Below, one piece after another: positions 1 to 8,772 of a stretch of 11,739 nt of DNA. How positions within the stretch are numbered: the stretch's first letter is position 1; the number at the start of each line of letters is the position of its first letter. Both the position numbers and the translations under genes were made by a program. The notes beneath the pieces are model-generated. The model saw nothing but the letters and a program-made list of their open reading frames with translations. It searched no databases and was not told the DNA's origin. Source of the DNA: DATBSK01 sp964532485 (GTDB taxonomy: Bacteria; Actinomycetota; Acidimicrobiia; IMCC26256; PALSA-555); assembly GCA_964532485.1 (NCBI GenBank), contig CAZHKE010000075.1, forward strand, positions 1 through 11,739. The letters run 5' to 3'.

Positions 1-146
1 TCGCAGAAGAGGCCGTCCTTCTCGGGCTTGAGCGTGCGGTAGTTGATCGTCTCGGGCTTCTTGACCTCGCCGTTCGACCACGTGCGGATCTGGTCCGCGG
101 TGGCGAGAGCGATCGACAGTCGGGCCGATTCGTTCACGTCGTGCAT
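1..146 (-). CDS. rpoC: RNA polymerase beta' subunit, N-terminal fragment (runs off the window)
   Basis: This is the first 48 codons of the beta' subunit, which forms the catalytic core of RNA polymerase together with beta. The N-terminus begins MHDVNESARLSIALATADQI. It continues with the family-typical segment GEVKKPETINYRTLKPEKDG and then LFC, the start of the N-terminal zinc-ribbon region. The ATG at 146 is chosen because GTGAGGGG, a good Shine-Dalgarno sequence, lies a few bases upstream and the following residues match the usual RpoC start. It lies downstream of rpoB in the same direction with a 118-base spacer, as in the standard rpoBC operon. The catalytic NADFDGD motif and the rest of the protein lie outside the window. 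The identification is secure from the conserved N-terminus. Confidence 0.95.
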   Translation of the reverse strand, partial: MHDVNESARLSIALATADQIRTWSNGEVKKPETINYRTLKPEKDGLFC

Positions 147-171
147 GCGTTGTTCCCCTCACTCCCGCTGT

Positions 172-186
172 CGGCCCTTCGGGCCG
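172..186 (-). other. GC hairpin in the rpoB-rpoC spacer, proximal to rpoC
   Basis: CGGCCC and GGGCCG form a perfect 6-bp stem with a 3-base loop, about 25 bases upstream of the rpoC start. No run of U follows, so it is not a canonical intrinsic terminator. It could affect RNA processing or translation initiation of rpoC; this is inference. Confidence 0.45.
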
Positions 187-219
187 GGCCGTCCACGCCA
201 CCTCGGCGAACGGCTCGGT

Positions 220-241
220 GCGGCCGGAGGTGCCCGGCCGC
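220..241 (-). other. GC hairpin in the rpoB-rpoC spacer, proximal to rpoB
   Basis: GCGGCCGG and CCGGCCGC form a perfect 8-bp stem with a 6-base loop, starting 23 bases after the rpoB stop codon. No U-tract follows, so polymerase release is not expected. It may be an RNA-processing or 3'-end-protection structure within the rpoBC message; this is inference. Confidence 0.5.
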
Positions 242-264
242 GGGTGCTCGTCTCCGGTCAGTCA

Positions 265-3768
<3,504 letters not shown>

Positions 3769-3853
3769 TAGCGACTCCTCACGAAAGAGAGCGCGCGCGG
3801 ACCGGGTTCAGAGCGATCAGGTGGCGCAGGAGCGGAAAAGCACGGCTCCAGGG

Positions 3854-3882
3854 ATGGTATACGCGCCGAAGCCGCGCCGCAA
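3854..3882 (-). promoter_or_regulatory. Possible rpoB promoter in the rplL-rpoB spacer
   Basis: On the minus strand TTGCGG (3877-3882) and TACCAT (3854-3859) are separated by exactly 17 bases. TACCAT fits the TANNNT form of the actinobacterial -10 element, but the -35 match is only 3 of 6. The start of transcription would lie roughly 80 bases before the rpoB GTG. A separate rpoBC promoter is known in other actinobacteria, but this site is a weak prediction. Confidence 0.3.
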
Positions 3883-3962
3883 ACACGCGTCGACGACCAG
3901 ACCCCCTTGGGGGGGCCCGGTTCGACCGGCGCGAACCCTAGGGCGACGACCCAGCCCGGTCA

Positions 3963-3987
3963 AGCACCGCGCGGGAGCAGCGGTGCT
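3963..3987 (-). other. Hairpin overlapping the rplL stop codon (possible attenuator or processing site)
   Basis: AGCACCGC and GCGGTGCT form a perfect 8-bp stem around a 9-base loop, beginning in the last bases of rplL. No U-tract follows. In E. coli the rplL-rpoB interval carries a partial attenuator and an RNase III site that lower rpoB relative to ribosomal protein expression. The position here is comparable, but the mechanism is inferred. The rest of the spacer (3769-3962) holds another short hairpin at 3917-3929 and the candidate promoter, with no gene. Confidence 0.45.
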
Positions 3988-4378
3988 ACTTGAGCTCGAC
4001 GGTGGCGCCGGCGCCCTCGAGCTGCTCCTTGGCCTTCTCGGCCTCTTCCTTGGCGACCTTCTCCAGCACCGGCTTCGGCACGTTGTCGACGAGGTCCTTG
4101 GCCTCCTTCAGGCCCAGGCTCGTGAGCGTTCGCACCTCCTTGATGACCTGGATCTTGGCGTCGCCGGCTGCGGAGAGGACGACGTCGAACTCGTCCTGCT
4201 CCTCGCCGCCGGCGGCGGCCTCGCCACCACCTGCCGCGACGGGCCCGGCCGCGACTGCGACGGGCGCGGCCGCGGTCACGTCGAACTCTTCCTCGAACGC
4301 CTTCAGGAACTCGTTGAGCTCGAGGACCGTCATGGTCTTGAAGACGTCCAGGAGCTCTTCGGTGGTCATGGTGGCCAT
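3986..4378 (-). CDS. rplL: 50S ribosomal protein L7/L12
   Basis: The stalk protein that recruits translational GTPases such as EF-Tu and EF-G to the ribosome, 130 aa. Residues 1-35 form the dimerisation domain that binds L10. Residues 36-60 are an Ala/Gly-rich hinge. The C-terminal factor-binding domain follows, with the conserved segment LKEAKDLVDNVPKPV. The ATG at 4378 is 2 bases after the rplJ stop and has AGAGGA at good distance; a second ATG three codons in is also possible. L10 and L7/L12 are made in unequal amounts, and the close coupling to rplJ with a strong Shine-Dalgarno sequence fits this. The identity is secure. Confidence 0.97.
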   Translation of the reverse strand: MATMTTEELLDVFKTMTVLELNEFLKAFEEEFDVTAAAPVAVAAGPVAAGGGEAAAGGEEQDEFDVVLSAAGDAKIQVIKEVRTLTSLGLKEAKDLVDNVPKPVLEKVAKEEAEKAKEQLEGAGATVELK

Positions 4379-4380
4379 TG

Positions 4381-5028
4381 CTATTCCTCTTCTATGGCGT
4401 CGCTCGCGGCGGCCGGGGATGCCCCGTCCGCGGTCGCTCGCTCCGCGTCCATTGCTTCGGTCTGAGTCGCGTCGACGGCGGGCGCAGCCGACTCCTCGAG
4501 CGCTTCGCCGCCGGCGACGCGCTGGTCGACGTAGGCCTTGAGGCCGTACGCGAAGTTGCGGGCGAACACCGAGAACAGGCCGGCGGCCTTGACCAGCGGC
4601 GCCTGGAACCCGCCGGCGAGCCTCGCGAGCAGCACCTCGCGCGGCTCGATGTCGGCGAGCTGGGAGATGTCGGCCGGCGTGAGCACACGCGGCCCCAGCA
4701 TCCCGCCCTTGATGACGAGCGCGGGATTGCCCCTGCCGAAGTCGCGCAGCGCCTTGGCTGCGACGACGGCGTCGCCGGTGACGAACGCGAACGCCGTCGG
4801 GCCGCTCAGCATCGGGAGCAGGTCCTGCATCCCCGCATCCTCGATCGCCCGGCGGGCGAGCGAGATCTTGAAGACCTTGTACTCGGTGCCGGCCGGGCGG
4901 AGCGATCCGCGCAGCTCGGCGAGGTCGGACACGCTGAGCCCTCGGTACTCGGTCAGGACGGCCGCGTCGGCGTCGCCGAGCTTGATCTTGATCTCCTCGA
5001 CGGCGGCGACCTTGTCGGCTCTTGGCAT
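4381..5028 (-). CDS. rplJ: 50S ribosomal protein L10
   Basis: The base of the ribosomal stalk. It binds 23S rRNA and carries L7/L12 dimers on its C-terminal helix, and with L12 it represses its own operon. The start MPRADKVAAVEEIK at 5028 is chosen over an in-frame start 81 bases upstream, because that one would translate part of the structured leader and because GGAG precedes this ATG. The N-terminal domain covers about residues 1-135 (TEYRGLSVSDLAELR, ALVIKGG). The helix that binds L12 follows at roughly 140-172. Residues about 173-215 form an Ala/Glu/Asp-rich tail, so the 215 aa exceed the usual 165-180. Acidic tails of this kind occur in some actinobacterial L10 proteins. The gene is coupled to rplL 2 bases downstream. 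Confidence 0.95.
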   Translation of the reverse strand: MPRADKVAAVEEIKIKLGDADAAVLTEYRGLSVSDLAELRGSLRPAGTEYKVFKISLARRAIEDAGMQDLLPMLSGPTAFAFVTGDAVVAAKALRDFGRGNPALVIKGGMLGPRVLTPADISQLADIEPREVLLARLAGGFQAPLVKAAGLFSVFARNFAYGLKAYVDQRVAGGEALEESAAPAVDATQTEAMDAERATADGASPAAASDAIEEE

Positions 5029-5060
5029 CGGTGCTCCGAAGCTGGGTCTGGGACGAACGA

Positions 5061-5093
5061 ACGGGGCGCCGCAGACACGCGGAGACGCCCCGT
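5061..5093 (-). promoter_or_regulatory. GC-rich hairpin between the L10 leader and rplJ (possible attenuator)
   Basis: ACGGGGCG pairs with CGCCCCGT over 8 bp, and an inner CCGC/GCGG stem is offset by a 3-base bulge. The transcript continues with UCGUUCGUC, which is only weakly U-rich. The first three bases of the stem (5091-5093) are also the last bases of the preceding leader's closing stem, so the two structures compete. This could act as an attenuator, but the missing U-tract makes termination doubtful. Confidence 0.4.
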
Positions 5094-5199
5094 TGGCTTC
5101 GGAGGTCACCTCGTCCGGCGGGAAGCCACCCGTGGGGGTGGGGAACCCATTACCTCCCCCAGGTGGGTGCCGGGGGGAGACCGAAGGTCTGTGGCAACG
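5091..5199 (-). ncRNA. L10 leader: autoregulatory mRNA structure upstream of rplJ
   Basis: This part of the 192-base rplA-rplJ spacer folds into a nested structure. An outer stem pairs CGUUG (5195-5199) with CAACG (5091-5095). An asymmetric internal loop follows, with CCACAGAC on one side and a single C on the other. Then CUUCGG pairs with CCGAAG, followed by CCGGC/GCCGG, CCACC/GGUGG and GGGGG/CCCCC at the tip. A kink-turn-like asymmetric loop flanked by stems directly upstream of rplJ matches the L10-L12 binding leader known from several bacterial phyla. Assignment is by position and hand folding only. Confidence 0.6.
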
Positions 5200-5220
5200 A
5201 TTCAGATGTCGACGAACACG

Positions 5221-5943
5221 CTACGCGGAGGCCAGGGCCTCCAGCGAATCCTCATGCGTCACCGAGGCGTCGACGCGGACTCCGGGTCCCATCGTCGACG
5301 ACACCGATGCCGCCTTCACGTACTTGCCCTTCGCGGCGGCCGGCTTGGCGCGCAGGACCTCCTCGAGGACGGCGTAGTAGTTCTCGACGAGCTGCTGGGG
5401 AGTGAAGCTCGCCTTGCCGATCGGCACTGCGACGTTGCCGTAGCGGTCGGTGCGGTACTCGACCTTGCCGGCCTTGAACTCGGCGACCGCCTTGCCGATG
5501 TCGTTCGTGACCGTGCCCGTCTTGGGGTTGGGCATCAGGCCCCGCGGCCCGAGCGTGCGGCCGAGCTTGCCGACCTGCCCCATGAGGTCGGGCGTGGCGA
5601 TCGCCACGTCGAAGTCGAGGAAGCCGCCCTCGATGCGGGAGACGAGGTCGTCGGCACCGACCACGTCGGCGCCGGCCGCCTCGGCCTCGCGAGCCTGGTC
5701 GCCCGCAGCGAACACCACCACGCGCGCCGACTTGCCGGTGCCGTGCGGCAGCGACACCGTGCCCCGGATCATCTGATCCGCCTTGCGGGGGTCGACGCCG
5801 AGGCGGAACGTCGCCTCGGTCGTCTCGTCGAACTTCTTCGTCGCGAACGACTTCACCAGCTCGAGCGCCTCGGTGGGCGGGTAGAGCCGGTCACGGTCGT
5901 AGCGACCGAGTGCGTCCTGGTAGGCCTTGCCCTGCTTCGTCAT
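5221..5943 (-). CDS. rplA: 50S ribosomal protein L1
   Basis: The L1 stalk protein, which helps move deacylated tRNA out of the E site and in many bacteria represses its own rplK-rplA message. At 240 aa it has the usual family length. The signature GKLGRTLGPRGLMPNPKTGT lies near residue 130, followed by VEYRTDRYGNVAVPIGK and a conserved C-terminal half. The ATG at 5943 is preceded by AGGAGCGGGAG, a strong Shine-Dalgarno region. The spacer to rplK is 26 bases, so the two genes are co-transcribed. The stop is at 5221, and the structured leader for rplJ follows. Confidence 0.97.
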   Translation of the reverse strand: MTKQGKAYQDALGRYDRDRLYPPTEALELVKSFATKKFDETTEATFRLGVDPRKADQMIRGTVSLPHGTGKSARVVVFAAGDQAREAEAAGADVVGADDLVSRIEGGFLDFDVAIATPDLMGQVGKLGRTLGPRGLMPNPKTGTVTNDIGKAVAEFKAGKVEYRTDRYGNVAVPIGKASFTPQQLVENYYAVLEEVLRAKPAAAKGKYVKAASVSSTMGPGVRVDASVTHEDSLEALASA

Positions 5944-5969
5944 CTCTCCCGCTCCTGGTGCTCTCTCGC

Positions 5970-6398
5970 TCAGTCGACGAGGTCGATGCCCATGGACCGG
6001 GCGGTCCCGGCGACCTGGAGCATCGCTCCCTCGATGTCGACGGCGTTGAGATCGGGCATCTTGGTCTCGGCGATCTTGCGCACCTGGTCGCGGGTGACAG
6101 TGCCGACCTTCTCGGTTCGGGGGTTGCCGGAGCCCTTCTCGAGGCCGGCGGCCTGGCGCAGGAGGAACGCGGCGGGCGGAGTCTTGGTGATGAACGTGAA
6201 GGAGCGGTCCTCGTAGATCGAGATCTCGGCCGGGATCACGAGGCCACGCTGGTTCTCGGTCTCGGCGTTGTACGCCTTGCAGAAGTCCATGATGTTGATG
6301 CCGTGGGGGCCGAGCGCGGTGCCCACCGGGGGCGCAGGCGTGGCCTGGCCGGCCTGGATCTGGATCTTCACCGTCGCGGCGAGCTTCTTCTTTGCCAT
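5970..6398 (-). CDS. rplK: 50S ribosomal protein L11
   Basis: L11 binds the GTPase-associated region of 23S rRNA, is needed for RelA-type stringent sensing, and is the site of thiopeptide action. The 142 aa match the usual 141-143. The N-terminal domain has the proline-rich PAPPVGTALGPHGINIMDFC segment at about residues 21-40, the thiopeptide-contact region, and appears wild type. The C-terminal rRNA-binding domain includes the GTVTRDQVRKIAETKMPDLN segment. The ATG at 6398 lies 9 bases after the nusG stop, so nusG-rplK-rplA form one transcription unit. The short gap leaves no room for a separate L1-binding leader upstream of rplK. Confidence 0.97.
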   Translation of the reverse strand: MAKKKLAATVKIQIQAGQATPAPPVGTALGPHGINIMDFCKAYNAETENQRGLVIPAEISIYEDRSFTFITKTPPAAFLLRQAAGLEKGSGNPRTEKVGTVTRDQVRKIAETKMPDLNAVDIEGAMLQVAGTARSMGIDLVD

Positions 6399-6407
6399 CT
6401 CTGCTTC

Positions 6408-7217
6408 CTACAGCTTCGCGACCTGGCCGAACTCGAGCTCGACGGGCGTCTCACGTCCGAAGATGTTGACGAGCACCTTGAGCTTCGAGCGGTCGACGTC
6501 GATCTCGGAGATCGACCCGTTGAAGTCGGCGAACGGCCCCGTGACGACCCGCACCTGCTCGCCCTCCTCGAACTCGACCCGCGGTCGGACCTTGCGCTCC
6601 GCGGCCGGCGTGCCCTCGGGCTTCTCGACACCGAGGATGTCCTCGACCTCGCGCCGCGACAGGGGAACCGGCTTCGAGCCGCTCGGGCCGACGAACCCGG
6701 TGACGCCCGGCGTGTTGCGCACGACGTACCACGAGTCGTCGTCCAGGTCCTGGCGCACGAGCAAGTAGCCCGGGAAGACCTTCTTCTGCACCACCCGCCG
6801 CTGCCCACCCTTGAACTCGATGACGTCCTCCATCGGGATGACGACCTCGAAGATCCGCTCCTCGACGTGCATCGAGCGGATGCGGTTCAGCAGGTTCGAC
6901 TTCACCTTGTTCTCGTAGCCGGCGTAGGTGTGGACGACATACCAGTCACCCGGGCGGTCGAAGGGGCTCGGCTCGCTCGCCGCGGGCTCCTCGCCGCCTT
7001 CGCCGTCACCATCGGCGCCGTCGCCACCATCGGCGCCGTCGCCGGGCTCGGTCGTGACGTCGACGAGCTCGGCGGTCGGGTCGAGCGTGGCGCCGGTCAA
7101 GACGTCCGCCTCCAACGGCTCGCCGCCCGCCGACGGGGGCGCTCCGTCAGCGGGCGCGTCGGTCGGCTCGGCGTCGTCGCGGATGTCGGTGTCGTTGGAG
7201 GGCACAGAGAAGCTCAT
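6408..7217 (-). CDS. nusG: Transcription termination/antitermination factor NusG
   Basis: NusG binds RNA polymerase through its NGN domain and couples it to Rho or to ribosomal protein S10 through its KOW domain. The 269 aa comprise a disordered acidic N-terminal extension at residues 1-90, very rich in D, E, G and A. The NGN domain spans about 91-192 (DWYVVHTYAGYENKVKSNL, then KKVFPGYLLV and NTPGVTGFVG). The KOW domain is at about 215-269 (EEGEQVRVVTGPFADFNG). Similar acidic extensions are common in actinobacterial NusG, while E. coli NusG has 181 aa. Part of the extension is encoded by a perfect tandem repeat. The ATG at 7217 is one base after the secE stop, so translation is probably coupled. 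Confidence 0.96.
   Translation of the reverse strand: MSFSVPSNDTDIRDDAEPTDAPADGAPPSAGGEPLEADVLTGATLDPTAELVDVTTEPGDGADGGDGADGDGEGGEEPAASEPSPFDRPGDWYVVHTYAGYENKVKSNLLNRIRSMHVEERIFEVVIPMEDVIEFKGGQRRVVQKKVFPGYLLVRQDLDDDSWYVVRNTPGVTGFVGPSGSKPVPLSRREVEDILGVEKPEGTPAAERKVRPRVEFEEGEQVRVVTGPFADFNGSISEIDVDRSKLKVLVNIFGRETPVELEFGQVAKL
7008..7043. repeat. Perfect 18-bp tandem repeat (two copies) inside nusG
   Basis: ACCATCGGCGCCGTCGCC on the plus strand occurs twice in direct succession. On the coding strand it encodes GDGADG twice within the acidic linker before the NGN domain. The unit is a multiple of three, so copy-number change would keep the frame and only alter linker length. Confidence 0.85.
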
Positions 7218-7218
7218 G

Positions 7219-7506
7219 TCAGTTGAAGAGGAGGAGGACGAAGTTGGAGGAGCCGAGGTCGAACAGGAAGATCAGCGAAGTCATGAACACGACCGCGATC
7301 AGCACGGCCACGGTGGAGTTGAAGACCTCGCGGCGGGTCGGCCAGGCGACCTTCTTGAGCTCGGCCATCACCTCGGAGAGGTACTTGCGAGGCCCGGTCT
7401 TCTCCTTCTTGACGTCGGAGCCGGGCTGGGGGCGCTGGCGACGCTCGCGCGCGGGCGGCTTGTCGCCGCCTTGGCGCGCCATCATTCGCTTCGTCTGTCG
7501 GTTCAC
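7219..7506 (-). CDS. secE: Preprotein translocase subunit SecE
   Basis: The small essential subunit that clamps SecY in the SecYEG channel of the cytoplasmic membrane. The GTG at 7506 gives 95 aa and is preceded by GAGGG at 7 bases. The longer in-frame start at 7557 would run into tRNA-Trp and is rejected. A basic, hydrophilic N-terminal stretch (1-36) precedes the conserved amphipathic helix and hinge, YLSEVMAELKKVAWPTRREV, at residues 42-61. One transmembrane helix follows at about 64-85. The single-span form is typical outside the enterobacteria. The gene is directly downstream of tRNA-Trp and one base from nusG. Confidence 0.95.
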   Translation of the reverse strand: MNRQTKRMMARQGGDKPPARERRQRPQPGSDVKKEKTGPRKYLSEVMAELKKVAWPTRREVFNSTVAVLIAVVFMTSLIFLFDLGSSNFVLLLFN

Positions 7507-7530
7507 CGCGCAGCCCTCGGAGGATCGGAG

Positions 7531-7603
7531 CAGGGCAGGAGGGGCTCGAACCCCCAACCGCCGGTTTTGGAGACCGGTGCTCTACCAGTTGAGCTACTGC
7601 CCT
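7531..7603 (-). tRNA. trpT: tRNA-Trp (anticodon CCA)
   Basis: A full cloverleaf of 73 bases can be drawn. The acceptor stem is AGGGCAG with CTGCCCT and discriminator G. The D stem is GCTC/GAGC. The anticodon stem is CCGGT/ACCGG with loop CTCCAAA, giving anticodon CCA. The variable loop is CGGTT. The T arm is GGGGG-TTCGAGC-CCCTC with one G-U pair. The CCA end is not encoded. G73 is the expected discriminator for tryptophan. A tRNA-Trp just upstream of secE is the standard arrangement in many bacteria. It probably shares a transcript with secE-nusG, requiring RNase P and 3' processing. Confidence 0.96.
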
Positions 7604-7607
7604 CTGG

Positions 7608-7660
7608 CCTGGCCCCGGTCTGTTGTGCTGTCCGGTCGTGCCCGGCGGCACGGGGCCAGG
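7608..7660 (-). other. Inverted repeat forming a structured 5' leader before tRNA-Trp
   Basis: CCTGGCCCC at 7608-7616 is exactly complementary to GGGGCCAGG at 7652-7660, a 9-bp stem ending four bases before the mature tRNA. Inside it CGTGCC/GGCACG (7637-7652) can form a second hairpin with a 4-base loop. In RNA form this would place a long stem right next to the RNase P cleavage site. There is no U-tract. The rest of 7604-7741 shows no gene. Confidence 0.55.
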
Positions 7661-7666
7661 GATTCG

Positions 7667-7675
7667 AGGATAGCA
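7667..7675 (-). promoter_or_regulatory. Possible extended -10 element for the tRNA-Trp-secE-nusG transcript
   Basis: The minus strand reads TGCTATCCT; TATCCT matches 4 of 6 positions of the -10 consensus and is preceded by TGC. The -35 region (about 7690-7695) shows no good match. Transcription would start just upstream of the inverted repeat. The location between the anti-sigma stop and the tRNA is right for such a promoter. Confidence 0.33.
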
Positions 7676-7741
7676 GCGAGCCCCCGAGCCGATCCCGTCG
7701 AGTCGGCCGCGTCGACCGGTCCCGTCGAGCGGGGACGGCGA

Positions 7742-8116
7742 TCAGTGCGTCGCGAGCGCGGCGGCGCGGCGCTTGGCCCGGGTGAGCAGCACCGCGGCGG
7801 CCGTCGTCGCCGTGGCCGCGGCGAGCGCGCCGCCGACCGCCCCGACGTACGCCAGGCGTCGACCCGAGAGCACCGACCGGATCGCGCGCTGCTCCGACGC
7901 CTCACCGATCGCGGCGAGCGTCTGGCTCAGCACACCCGGCGCGGGCTCGAGGTACTGCGTGCGCAGCAGCTGGAGCCCCCGCAGCATCCGGCGATAGCGC
8001 GCCAGCTCCGCCTGGCAGCGCAGGCACGACTCGACGTGGCGCTGCACCGGCAGCGCCACCGGCGCCTCACCGTCGACCGCCTCGGGCAGCAGGAGCGCGA
8101 CGTCGTCACACCGCAC
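7742..8116 (-). CDS. Zinc-finger (zf-HC2/ZAS-type) membrane anti-sigma factor
   Basis: Probably the cognate antagonist of the ECF sigma factor encoded just upstream. The 124 aa carry a ZAS motif, H27-x3-C31-x2-C34, with C3 as the likely fourth zinc ligand. A helical linker spans about 40-85, with one predicted transmembrane helix at 88-112 and a 12-residue basic tail. There is no sizeable extracytoplasmic sensor domain, unlike many membrane anti-sigma factors. The GTG at 8116 overlaps the sigma gene by 11 bases, which suggests translational coupling and matched stoichiometry. In the ZAS family the zinc site can respond to thiol oxidation (RsrA) or be structural. The signal here is unknown. 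Confidence 0.85.
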   Translation of the reverse strand: MRCDDVALLLPEAVDGEAPVALPVQRHVESCLRCQAELARYRRMLRGLQLLRTQYLEPAPGVLSQTLAAIGEASEQRAIRSVLSGRRLAYVGAVGGALAAATATTAAAVLLTRAKRRAAALATH

Positions 8117-8714
8117 GGGCCGACCTCGCTCTCGATCCCTCGCCCGGGCTCTCGGACGCGTCGAGCAGCTCGCGCAGCCGCTTGCGCCCCCGATGCAGCC
8201 TCACCTTGGCTGCGGCGACCGAGATGCCGAGCTCGTCGGCGATCGCCTCGTGCGGGAGGCCGTACACGTCCTTGAGGATCACCAGCGTCCGCAGCGTCGG
8301 CGGCAGCTCGTCGAGGGCGGCCGAGAGGTGCTCGAGCCCCGCGCGCGACTCGGCGAGCGTGTCGGGCTGGGCGTCGAGACGCCGGTCGATCGGGTCGTCG
8401 ACGTCGTCGAGGTGGGTCGTGCGGCGGCGGCGGCGGCGATCGATCTGCGTGTACGCGGCGTTGGCGGTGATGCGATACATCCACGTCGGGAACGCGGAGT
8501 CGCCGCGGAAGCGACGGATGCCCTTCCAGGCTCGGAGGTAGGCCTCCTGCACCACGTCCCGCGCGTCCTCCTCGTTCCCGGTGAGCCGCACGGCGAGCGT
8601 GTAGGTGTCGACATAGGTGCGCCGCACCAGCTCGTCGAACGCCGTCCGGTCTCCCCACCGGGCTGCTTCGACGAGCTCGTCGAGCACCCGGTCCGTCTGG
8701 TGATTCGTAGGCAT
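8106..8714 (-). CDS. ECF-type RNA polymerase sigma factor
   Basis: A 202-aa sigma-70 family protein with only regions 2 and 4, the hallmark of extracytoplasmic-function sigma factors. Region 2 lies at about residues 26-95, with the core-binding stretch NEEDARDVVQEAYLRAW and the -10 recognition stretch FRGDSAFPTWMYRITANAAY. Region 4 at about 125-185 has the helix-turn-helix HEAIADELGISVAAAKVRLH for -35 recognition. A basic, Ser-rich tail follows. The ATG at 8714 has no visible Shine-Dalgarno sequence, so translation may be weak or nearly leaderless. The gene overlaps the anti-sigma gene at its 3' end and diverges from the flavin enzyme gene. The exact ECF group cannot be assigned from sequence alone. 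Confidence 0.92.
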   Translation of the reverse strand: MPTNHQTDRVLDELVEAARWGDRTAFDELVRRTYVDTYTLAVRLTGNEEDARDVVQEAYLRAWKGIRRFRGDSAFPTWMYRITANAAYTQIDRRRRRRTTHLDDVDDPIDRRLDAQPDTLAESRAGLEHLSAALDELPPTLRTLVILKDVYGLPHEAIADELGISVAAAKVRLHRGRKRLRELLDASESPGEGSRARSARAV

Positions 8715-8772
8715 ATGACTCGTGCCGACGCTACGGGGTTACCGGGCGGTACGCACATGCGAGACTCCGGGC
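8715..8772. promoter_or_regulatory. 58-base divergent intergenic region between sigma factor and flavin enzyme
   Basis: This spacer must hold the promoters of both divergent genes unless transcription enters from elsewhere. It contains an imperfect palindrome, TACCGGGCGGTA (8740-8751), whose TACC/GGTA arms could be an operator half-site pair. On the minus strand TAGCGT fits a TANNNT -10 element 13 bases before the sigma ATG. I see no convincing ECF-type -35 (GGAAC-like) plus -10 (CGTC-like) pair at 16-17 bases. Confidence 0.3.

Noticed and set aside
3901..3929. C-run/G-run and CCGGT/ACCGG inverted repeats as an intrinsic terminator before rpoB
   Set aside because: The stems are short or have a 2-base loop, and no U-tract follows. 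Termination here would also cut off the essential rpoBC genes.
5029..5109. N-terminal extension of rplJ by 27 codons
   Set aside because: The added residues are not L10-like and lie in the structured leader. The ATG at 5028 starts the conserved sequence.
4378..7226. Long plus-strand open frames (612 and 438 codons) opposite rplJ, rplA, rplK and nusG
   Set aside because: They are antisense to secure ribosomal and nusG genes and have the same low-complexity Arg/Asp/Leu composition without domains.
7507..7557. N-terminal extension of secE to an in-frame start at 7557
   Set aside because: It would translate into the 3' half of tRNA-Trp. The GTG at 7506 has a Shine-Dalgarno sequence and gives a normal SecE.
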